From positions 62,001 through 126,000 of the forward strand of contig CAZYNH010000003.1 of the NCBI GenBank assembly GCA_964648295.1: a DNA stretch of 64,000 nt. Direction: 5' to 3'. Origin of the DNA: UBA4055 sp964648295 (lineage in GTDB: Bacteria > UBA4055). Below the pieces are notes generated by a model. That model did no database searches and was not told the origin of the DNA. It saw only the letters and a program-made list of their open reading frames with translations. Within the stretch, counting starts at the first letter, position 1. Every line of letters begins with the position of its first letter. The position numbers and the translations under genes were made by a program. This document shows positions 57,750 to 64,000 of the stretch, piece by piece.

Positions 57750-58844
57750 ATGTATATATATCAGAAAAAGGAATGGCCGGAACTCACCTGGGACTCGGAA
57801 GTTATACTTTCACCTTTGAGCATAGTGCGGAATCTTCAGGGTAAAATTATCGGGAAAATGGAGTCCTTAGGTTTCGACTTAAGATCGGAAGCTATACTCG
57901 GAACTCTGACGCTCGATGTGGTCAAATCAACCGAGATCGAAGGCGAGATCTTAAATTATGATCAGGTAAGATCTTCAATTGCGAGAAGGCTCGGACTGGA
58001 GATAAATGGCCTCGTAGGGTCGGACAGGAATGTTGACGGCGTAGTTGATATGATGCTCGACGCCACTCAAAAATTTAGAGAACCTTTAAGCGAAGACAGG
58101 CTGTTCGGATGGCACTCTTCACTTTTCCCTTCGGGCAGAAGCGGAATGTTCAAAATAACGACAGGCGGATGGAGAAAAGACGAGAACGGACCAATGCAGG
58201 TGGTTTCGGGTGCGATCGGAAAGGAAAAAGTTCATTTTCAGGCCCCTCCGGCATCATCGTTAAATAAAGAAATGAAGGATTTTATCGAATGGTTCAATTC
58301 TGAAAAAAGTACCGATCCGGTAATAAAAGCGGCTATAGCTCATTTAAGGTTCGTTACCCTTCACCCTTTTGACGACGGGAACGGCAGGATAGCGCGGGCC
58401 TTAACCGATATGCTTCTCGCCAGGTCGGATATGAGCAGTCAGAGGTTTTACAGCTTATCGGCGCAGATAAGGATCCAGAGAAAACAATATTACGACATGC
58501 TCGAGCGTTCGCAAAAAGGCGGGACCGATGTCACCGGCTGGCTCAAATGGTTTCTCGATTGTCTCCATAACGCGCTCAATTCCACAGGAAAAACGCTGGA
58601 AAAAGTGACGGTAAAATCTTCCTTCTGGCAGACCCATTCGCATACGGAGTTCAATTCAAGGCAGAAACTCATGCTAAATAAACTACTCGACGGCTTTGAA
58701 GGCTCCCTAACTACAAAAAAATGGGCTAAAATAACTCACTCTTCCACCGATACAGCCCTAAGGGACATCAACGATCTCATCGAAAAGAAAATACTCGAAA
58801 AGAACCCGGGCGGAAGCCGGAGTACGAGTTATGACCTGCTATAA
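57750..58844 (+). CDS. Fic-family AMP-transferase with N-terminal autoinhibitory motif
   Basis: A 364-residue protein from the ATG at 57750 (GGAG upstream). Residues ~50-65 hold S-T-E-I-E-G, matching the class II inhibitory motif [S/T]xxxE[G/N], which blocks ATP in the resting state. The Fic core H-P-F-D-D-G-N-G-R-I-A-R is intact, so AMPylation activity is expected. A C-terminal winged helix (~310-364, T-T-K-K-W-A-K-I-T) may bind DNA. This layout (DUF4172/Fic/HTH-like) often autoregulates; the inverted repeats in its promoter agree. Targets unknown. Confidence 0.9.
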   Translation: MYIYQKKEWPELTWDSEVILSPLSIVRNLQGKIIGKMESLGFDLRSEAILGTLTLDVVKSTEIEGEILNYDQVRSSIARRLGLEINGLVGSDRNVDGVVDMMLDATQKFREPLSEDRLFGWHSSLFPSGRSGMFKITTGGWRKDENGPMQVVSGAIGKEKVHFQAPPASSLNKEMKDFIEWFNSEKSTDPVIKAAIAHLRFVTLHPFDDGNGRIARALTDMLLARSDMSSQRFYSLSAQIRIQRKQYYDMLERSQKGGTDVTGWLKWFLDCLHNALNSTGKTLEKVTVKSSFWQTHSHTEFNSRQKLMLNKLLDGFEGSLTTKKWAKITHSSTDTALRDINDLIEKKILEKNPGGSRSTSYDLL

Positions 58845-58910
58845 AAAATATTTGATTATTAGGATTTATTTGAATAAATTGAGCTAAATATTATTGGGTA
58901 TGGTTATGAG

Positions 58911-59107
58911 TGGACTATACCCGATTTTCTGGTCAAAATGCTAAGACCAAATGGAAGAAGCTAAAACTTGTATTTTCGAATACATTGAAGTAACTTACAA
59001 CAGAGAAAGACGACACTCAGCTATAGGGTTATATGAGCCCGGTTGAGTTTGAAGAAAAGGGTGGTAAATGTGCTTAGCAATGTCTATATAAAATCGGGTA
59101 CATTCCA
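58911..59107 (+). mobile_element. Internally deleted IS3-family remnant
   Basis: The ends are 18-base inverted repeats, TGGACTATACCCGATTTT (58911-58928) and its complement at 59090-59107, matching 16 of 18. Between them only the C terminus of an IS3 OrfB integrase remains: E-E-A-K-T-C-I-F-E-Y-I-E-V-T-Y-N-R-E-R-R-H-S-A-I-G from 58951, then a frameshift before M-S-P-V-E-F-E. The element is dead. No clear target-site duplication. Confidence 0.75.
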
Positions 59108-59110
59108 GTT

Positions 59111-59576
59111 TGTCACAGAAATTATTTTGAGTACGGCGCAAATGTAATGGTAGAGATTTTTGATAACAGGATTGACGTTTCGAGCCCCGGCGGTCTTGTT
59201 CCGGGATTGACTGAAAAAGAATTTGGTACGAAAAGCGTTCTGAGAAATCCGAACATATCCGAACAGGATGCAGGGACAGGTAAAAGAATATGGGCTTAAG
59301 CCTATTTCGTTTACTTTCACCACTTTCGTTACAGCAACATTCGAGAGAGGGGTAGAGTCAGGGGTAGAGTCAGGGGTGCGATCAAAGATACTCGATCTGC
59401 TTAAGAATAAAGATCTATCCAAGGCTGAAATCGCTCAGGGATTGGGGAAAGTTAAACCTTCGAGATATCTTAATGATTTAATAAGATCAATGTTGACAGA
59501 AGGAATAATCGAATATACTATACCTGAAAAGCCGAATAGCAGGCTTCAGAAATACAGGACAGTCAGAATTATTTAA
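59111..59576 (+). pseudogene. Remnant of an AlbA_2/HATPase_c_4 (divergent AAA-4, RecG-like) regulator
   Basis: The first part reads E-Y-G-A-N-V-M-V-E-I-F-D-N-R-I-D-V-S-S-P-G-G-L-V-P-G ... R-N-P-N-I, the ATP-binding C-terminal part of putative transcriptional regulators (COG2865). Around 59260 a deletion with frame change removes the usual R-x-G-Y-I-E-K-M-G-T-G segment; the second frame (59268 on) continues V-K-E-Y-G-L-K-P-I-S-F-T-F with a C-terminal HTH-like region (A-E-I-A-Q-G-L-G). The 5' part has been replaced by the IS3 remnant. Confidence 0.75.
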
Positions 59577-59589
59577 TACGGAGATAAAA

Positions 59590-59685
59590 ATGGGATTTTT
59601 TTCAGGATTGTTGGGGAATGCGTCAGCTGTGAGCGTGGATATTTATGAAGTGCAGAAAATACTTGCCGGTTATGTGTTGGTGTAG
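59590..59685 (+). pseudogene. 31-codon fragment, N terminus of a bacterial PH-domain (bPH_1) protein
   Basis: An ATG with GGAG upstream starts M-G-F-F-S-G-L-L-G-N-A-S, the usual opening of bPH_1 (PF08000) proteins, but the frame stops after 31 codons (TAG 59683-59685) without the PH fold. It is a truncated relic by comparison with the family as I remember it. Confidence 0.45.
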
Positions 59686-59720
59686 GTTGTTTTAATAAAG
59701 AATTAAAAAAATTTCTTGCA

Positions 59721-59754
59721 GGTTCACGATTTGACACGCCTCGGGTGGTATATT
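59721..59754 (+). promoter_or_regulatory. Operator-promoter module, third copy
   Basis: GGTTCACGATTTGACAC (59721-59737), 11 bases, TATATT (59749-59754). It matches the ORF6N-D operator at 15 of 17 bases with identical spacing, 31 kb away, and drives a truncated frame beginning at 59782. Confidence 0.72.
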
Positions 59755-59781
59755 GCGTAAAAATAATGATAGAGGCGGCTA

Positions 59782-59823
59782 TGTCTGAACATGAAATGAT
59801 AAGAAAATATTATAATGGATCTT
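59782..59823 (+). pseudogene. Truncated gene start behind the shared operator-promoter
   Basis: After the third operator-promoter and GAGG site an ATG begins M-S-E-H-E-M-I-R-K-Y-Y-N-G, which then runs into the 3' end of the RNase R gene on the opposite strand. The body of the gene has been lost. Which family it belonged to cannot be told; the promoter suggests membership of the ORF6N-type regulon. Confidence 0.35.
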
Positions 59824-61839
59824 TTATTTCTTCTCTTTCACAATATCGAAATCTATTGTCAGAAGTTCCCTGCTCACTCCTTTCAATTTGACCCTGAGTT
59901 CCTTGCCCACGAACAGCTCATTCCCCGTTCTGCGGCCCTTAAATATCTTACGCCTGTCGTCATATTCATACAGGTCGCTTTGCTGATCTCTTGACCTGAC
60001 CAGACCTTCAACAGGCCACTCGTGCATTCTCACATAAACGCCATAGGGCATGACAGTCACGACTACAGCCTCGTATTCTTTGCCTATCTTATCGGTCATG
60101 AATTCGATTATCTTAAGGTCCCTTGCCTCGTATTCAGCCTGAATTGCTTTTACCTCCCTCTCAGATGCAAGCATGCAGAGACCCTGGACATATTTCTTGT
60201 TGTCCCTGGCTTTTAAGATCGGAAGTTTTTTCATGTGCTTCTTTATCAGCCTGTGGACCATGAGGTCGGGGTATCTTCTTATCGGCGACGTGAAGTGCGT
60301 ATAAAGATCGAAAGCGAGCCCGTAATGCCCGATGTTGTCGGTCGAATATTTTGCTTTCATCATGGTCCTGAGAAATGTGTTCGCCAGAAAGTCCCCGCTT
60401 GGAGAATTTTTTATTACAGCCAGTATTTTCTGCATATAAAAATGGTCCGTCGGGTCTTTTGCCGGTGGGGCTTTGATCCCGTTGGCCTCAAGTTCTTCAA
60501 AGAAATCCGTTATCTTTTCAAGCGAAGGCCTGTCGTGTATCCTGTAAACGCCGGGCAGTTTATCTTCTTTTGAGAAGAGGAAATGCGCCGCGCACCTGTT
60601 CGCCGCGAGCATGAAGTCCTCTATTATGTTGTTCGACTCGTGCAGTTCGTACCTGTGGATGTCAACTGTCCTTCCGTTCTCGTCAACGACCACTTTTATC
60701 TCAGGCAGTTCGAACTCTATTCCTCCTTCTCTGAACCTCTTTGTCCTGAGTATGTCTTTTAACTCTTTTGACCAGACCGCCTCCTGCCTGAAATTGTCGT
60801 ATTTCGGGTCAGTTTTTTCGCCGTTTAACGCCGCGTCGAGCAGATTCTGATATTCAAGGTAATTGAACCGGAAGGCGGAGTTCATGACCGTTTCCTTGAA
60901 ATGGTATTTGACTATCTCGCCGTCTGCCGATATTCTCATAAAGCATGAGAAGGCGAGCCTGTCAACGGCGGGATTGAGGCTGCAGAGGTAGTTCGACAGC
61001 TTTCTGGGCAGCATTGGTATGACAGAAGAAGGAAGGTAAAGCGAGGTTCCTCTTGAAGCAGCCTCGGTATCCAGCGCGCCTCCTTCAGGAATATATGACG
61101 AAACATCCGCGATATGCACTCCCAGTTCAAAAGACCCGTCGGGATTCTTTGAGATGTTGATCGCGTCGTCAAAATCCTTTGCGTCGGCCGGGTCTATCGT
61201 GAATATCTTTTCGTGCCTGATATCTGTCCGGTCAGGAAGTTTGTGCGTTATAAATTCCTGCGTGTATTTTTCAAGTTCGTCCTCTACTTCCTTTGGAAAG
61301 CCTTCCCTGAAACCGTGTTTTCTGGCTATAGCGGTCAGCGTCACATGCGGATCTTCCTTACTGCCCAGCACTTCTATTATGTGCGCGTTCACCTGATTCC
61401 GCCAGTCGTCCACATCAATAACTACCATCGTGCCTTCTTCAAGCTCCTGCCACTTTTTCTCGACCTTTTTTCTGCTGAGCCTTACTTTGAGCCCGTTGTC
61501 GCATATTACGTACATTGAATCGTTAATATGTTTTATCTCGCCGACGAACTCCGTGTTTATTCTCTTTAACACCTTAACGACTTTTCCCTCAATATCCCAG
61601 AATTTGGGGGCAGGGATCAGAACGAACTCGACCTCGTCCCCGTCGAAGGCGTCATTTGTGAAGATCCTCGGTATGAAAACATCGCCTTCTATCTCATTCG
61701 ATATTATTTTCCCGTTGCCGTTCTTTCTTATCTGGATTATGCCTGTGTACGATACTGTGTCCTTCTTTATTTCGCCCGGCATGTCCGAATCTTTCTTTTT
61801 ACGGGTTTTAAAGCTGTCGGGATATCTGTTTTTTTTCAT
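59824..61839 (-). CDS. rnr: Ribonuclease R (RNB-family 3'-5' exoribonuclease)
   Basis: A 671-residue exoribonuclease. Order of domains: basic N terminus, cold-shock domains (~25-165), RNB catalytic domain (~190-520) with F-T-I-D-P-A-D-A-K-D-F-D-D-A (the metal-binding aspartates), H-I-A-D-V-S-S-Y, and Y-T-H-F-T-S-P-I-R-R-Y-P-D, then an S1 domain (~570-655). It is shorter than E. coli RNase R, lacking the N-terminal HTH and the long lysine-rich tail. It degrades structured RNA. It is the last gene of an MFS-parvulin-rnr unit on this strand. Confidence 0.95.
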   Translation of the reverse strand: MKKNRYPDSFKTRKKKDSDMPGEIKKDTVSYTGIIQIRKNGNGKIISNEIEGDVFIPRIFTNDAFDGDEVEFVLIPAPKFWDIEGKVVKVLKRINTEFVGEIKHINDSMYVICDNGLKVRLSRKKVEKKWQELEEGTMVVIDVDDWRNQVNAHIIEVLGSKEDPHVTLTAIARKHGFREGFPKEVEDELEKYTQEFITHKLPDRTDIRHEKIFTIDPADAKDFDDAINISKNPDGSFELGVHIADVSSYIPEGGALDTEAASRGTSLYLPSSVIPMLPRKLSNYLCSLNPAVDRLAFSCFMRISADGEIVKYHFKETVMNSAFRFNYLEYQNLLDAALNGEKTDPKYDNFRQEAVWSKELKDILRTKRFREGGIEFELPEIKVVVDENGRTVDIHRYELHESNNIIEDFMLAANRCAAHFLFSKEDKLPGVYRIHDRPSLEKITDFFEELEANGIKAPPAKDPTDHFYMQKILAVIKNSPSGDFLANTFLRTMMKAKYSTDNIGHYGLAFDLYTHFTSPIRRYPDLMVHRLIKKHMKKLPILKARDNKKYVQGLCMLASEREVKAIQAEYEARDLKIIEFMTDKIGKEYEAVVVTVMPYGVYVRMHEWPVEGLVRSRDQQSDLYEYDDRRKIFKGRRTGNELFVGKELRVKLKGVSRELLTIDFDIVKEKK

Positions 61840-61860
61840 TTCATCCTCCGGGCCGTTATT

Positions 61861-62718
61861 CTAGACCGTCATTTTTTTGTTCAGGAGATCTTCGTCAATA
61901 ATGATCTCGGCTGATTTTCTCAGTTCCTGAGTATAATTCATTATTTTGTTGTTCACTATTGAATTTACCATGCTCTGTCTTAACTGCTCCTTTATCTCTC
62001 CGAGTTCGAATTTTCCTCCGGCGCGCCTGTCGGTGACTTTTACGATATGATAGCCGAACTGCGTCTGGATAAGGTCGGATATCTGGCCGACTTCCGTTTC
62101 AAAGGCGGCTTTTTCAAATTCGGGTACCATTTTGCCTCTGTCAAAAAATCCCAGGTCACCGCCGTTCTCTCCGCTCGGGCATCTTGAGTGGAGTTTTGCT
62201 TTCTCGGCAAAATCATCTCCGCCCTCGGTCAGCGCTTCGTGGACTTCAAGAGCGGTATCTTTATCGCTCTCATTAAAAAGAATGTGAGAAGCTCTTACTT
62301 CCTCGCCTTTAGTGAATCTTTCCGGGAACTGATTGTAATATTTTTCAAGGTCGCCGTCCGAGACTTCTGTTTCATCAAAGAACTTCCTCAACACGAAATT
62401 TCTCAGCATCAGATTTCTTTTCACCCTTTCTCGCAAACTTGAAAGAGTATCTCCTGTTTTTGAAATGATTTCCTCGAATTCCTTCTCGGTCTTAAAATTC
62501 TTTTTTATAGAATTAACCATTTCATCAATATCTTTTTGTTCTACACCCGTATTCTCATCCCGGGCCGATTTGAGCATAAGCGCGCCGTCAATCAGAATGT
62601 CTTTTACCTCAACTACATCTCTTTTATCAAGAATGTTTTTTTTAAGAACATGCCTTCTTTCTTCAAGCGCCATGTCGAACTCTTTTTCGGTTATCTCGTA
62701 CCCGTTCACTTTGATCAT
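61861..62718 (-). CDS. PpiC-type (parvulin) peptidyl-prolyl isomerase, apparently cytoplasmic
   Basis: A 285-residue protein from the ATG at 62718, six bases after GGAG; a start at 62730 would overlap the ribosome site. The N-terminal ~125 residues are a SurA-N-like helical domain; residues ~135-235 are a parvulin domain (R-A-S-H-I-L-F, G-G-D-L-G-F-F-D-R-G-K-M-V-P-E-F, F-G-Y-H-I-V-K). No signal peptide or lipobox is seen, unusual for SurA/PrsA relatives. It is 21 bases upstream of rnr. Confidence 0.85.
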   Translation of the reverse strand: MIKVNGYEITEKEFDMALEERRHVLKKNILDKRDVVEVKDILIDGALMLKSARDENTGVEQKDIDEMVNSIKKNFKTEKEFEEIISKTGDTLSSLRERVKRNLMLRNFVLRKFFDETEVSDGDLEKYYNQFPERFTKGEEVRASHILFNESDKDTALEVHEALTEGGDDFAEKAKLHSRCPSGENGGDLGFFDRGKMVPEFEKAAFETEVGQISDLIQTQFGYHIVKVTDRRAGGKFELGEIKEQLRQSMVNSIVNNKIMNYTQELRKSAEIIIDEDLLNKKMTV

Positions 62719-62779
62719 TATGTACTCCATTTAGTTTTACCGGTAAGTATAAGAATTTAATGCCGTCATTGCAAGGATG

Positions 62780-64000
62780 TCATTTTGCTGTATCAGGCAC
62801 TTTTACAAGAATATTCACTGCGAATATGAATAATGAAATGACAACGAAAAGCGCGGGGAACGAAAAATTATCGGCGATAAAGCCGAACACGGGAGCCAGA
62901 ATTATTGTGAAGACGGCAGTGATCTGATTTTCAACTGAAAGTACCGTGGCCCTTTCATTCTTATCCATCATGTCGCCGATCGAATCAATGAATATAGGCC
63001 TTCTGAGATTCTTGAGCACGAACAGGAAAAGAAAGGCCGCGGCGACGATGTAGGTGAATTCAAGTTTAACGGAAAAAGCTATCAGCAGGCAGGAGATGCC
63101 GAAAATGTTCATAGTTATCATCATAAGTTTAGCGGATGATCTTTTTGCGTTCAGTTTATAGACATTTTTTGAGGCATAAGCGCTTATAATGTAGATCACC
63201 ATATAGATCGCGGCGAGAGAAACTTTGAGAGACTGCTTTTCGTCAAGCTCCAGAAATGAGCCCAGGGCGATCGCGGATGCCAGAACTGCCATAATGGGCT
63301 GAATATAATCTTTGACACTTCCGAAAACCGCGTCGAAAAATGACGAGGAGGTTATCGTCTTAAGAGCCGCGGAATTTTTAGCGATCTTTTTAATGTGGGC
63401 GACGCTAAGGCGGAAAAATTCTCTGAAGCTGAATTTTGAAGCGGTTCTTTCATCAAGGCTGTCGGGGTAGGTCAGGATCAGTATCATGTCCATAATGTAA
63501 GGTATTACAGAGATAAGAAAAAGCCCTCTTAACGAGTCGATCTTAAAAAGAAATATGACCGAGATGACCGATGACAGCGCTCCGCCGAGCATCGAATATG
63601 ACCTTGTTCTGCCGTAAACGAAATTTTTGTGCATAAACCAGTTCTTCTGCTCGAGGTAGGAAAGTATCATAGCCTTGTGCGAACCCGACCTGAAAGCATC
63701 GCCGAGGCCGAAAAACACCATTGCGGCGGAGAAAACGATCATATCGGCGCCGAGAAAGAAAAGGATGAAAGAGATTATGTAGAATGTGAAGCACCAGATC
63801 AGTATGCGCTTTTTCCCGTAGTTGTCGGCGATAATGCCGGACGGTATCTCGAAAACAAAAGACAGGGCTTCCCTTACAGAATAAAGTATGCCTATCTGGA
63901 AAAGGTTAAGCCCGGACTGCATTAGGAAAATTATCAGAAAAGGTTCGAAAAACCTCAGATCCTTAAAAAATCCGTAGGCGCAGAATTTCCATATCTGCAG
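62780..64000 (-). CDS. MFS transporter, 5' end beyond the window
   Basis: The frame stays open to base 64000, so the start lies outside; the Met at 63922 is internal, since the upstream codons read A-Y-G-F-F-K-D-L-R-F-F-E-P-F-L-I-I-F-L, a normal first membrane helix. About 406 residues are visible with 11-12 hydrophobic segments, and the loop A-D-N-Y-G-K-K-R matches the MFS loop 2-3 motif. The substrate is unknown. It is first in a likely unit with the parvulin and RNase R genes. Confidence 0.8.
   Translation of the reverse strand: MQIWKFCAYGFFKDLRFFEPFLIIFLMQSGLNLFQIGILYSVREALSFVFEIPSGIIADNYGKKRILIWCFTFYIISFILFFLGADMIVFSAAMVFFGLGDAFRSGSHKAMILSYLEQKNWFMHKNFVYGRTRSYSMLGGALSSVISVIFLFKIDSLRGLFLISVIPYIMDMILILTYPDSLDERTASKFSFREFFRLSVAHIKKIAKNSAALKTITSSSFFDAVFGSVKDYIQPIMAVLASAIALGSFLELDEKQSLKVSLAAIYMVIYIISAYASKNVYKLNAKRSSAKLMMITMNIFGISCLLIAFSVKLEFTYIVAAAFLFLFVLKNLRRPIFIDSIGDMMDKNERATVLSVENQITAVFTIILAPVFGFIADNFSFPALFVVISLFIFAVNILVKVPDTAK

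Overview
The window looks like a chromosomal segment from an anaerobic bacterium of the Fibrobacterota-Chlorobiota-Bacteroidota (FCB) superphylum. The supporting genes are a gingipain-like secreted peptidase with a C-terminal sorting/FlgD-like tail, a TonB-dependent receptor with an N-terminal carboxypeptidase-regulatory domain followed by a DUF4249 lipoprotein, a 6-bladed beta-propeller lipoprotein, a GLUG-repeat surface protein, and HydF, which implies an [FeFe]-hydrogenase. I cannot name the phylum; uncultured FCB lineages (Cloacimonadota, Delongbacteria or similar) are guesses.

Layout. 1-14.7 kb: 3' part of hydF, SulP anion transporter, DUF502 membrane protein, CPA2 antiporter fused to a PTS EIIA-like domain, mobA, membrane-tethered metallophosphoesterase, C25 peptidase, SRAP protein, large Ig/GLUG surface protein. 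14.8-29.5 kb: an accessory, defence-type island made of a split-HipA kinase module (hipBST), a single-chain restriction-modification enzyme with a composition-shifted recognition region, a very AT-rich cassette (SIR2-like, unknown, DUF2971, DUF4365-like nuclease), dinD, and four closely related ORF6N + PLD-like genes with a lipoprotein between copies three and four. 29.6-45.9 kb: ferritin-like protein, transporters, KefB-type antiporter, propeller lipoprotein, TonB receptor/DUF4249 pair, tRNA-Ser and tRNA-Arg, a cNMP-domain protein, an outer-membrane barrel, a TGS-uridine kinase, a zincin and RsgA. 45.9-48.9 kb: a 560-base gap with two mini-ORFs, then VapBC, an ankyrin protein and MazEF. 48.9-57.7 kb: Fe-alcohol dehydrogenase, PBP4-type carboxypeptidase, archaeal-type phosphoglycerate mutase, threonine synthase, an unrecognised protein paired with a PLP aminotransferase. 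57.7-59.8 kb: Fic protein, then decayed genes and an IS3 remnant. 59.8-64 kb: RNase R, a parvulin and a partial MFS transporter.

Most interesting observations. (1) Each of the four ORF6N genes carries, at the same place (about codons 68-78), an odd-length palindrome centred on CAA-W-TTG. The arms differ between copies but stay complementary, and a 17-base core is identical in two copies yet read in different frames. This points to the DNA (or RNA) palindrome, not the peptide, being what is kept. (2) dinD carries a perfect 20-base palindrome at the equivalent place, and a second palindrome, related in sequence with a compensated base pair, lies just upstream of the gene. (3) ORF6N copies A and D and a truncated gene 30 kb away share one promoter module with a 17-base inverted-repeat operator. 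(4) The AT-rich SIR2/unknown/DUF2971/DUF4365 cassette attached to the restriction enzyme may be an uncharacterised defence unit.

Many genes share a promoter of the form TTGNNN, 16-18 bases, TATATT, which I used to support starts.
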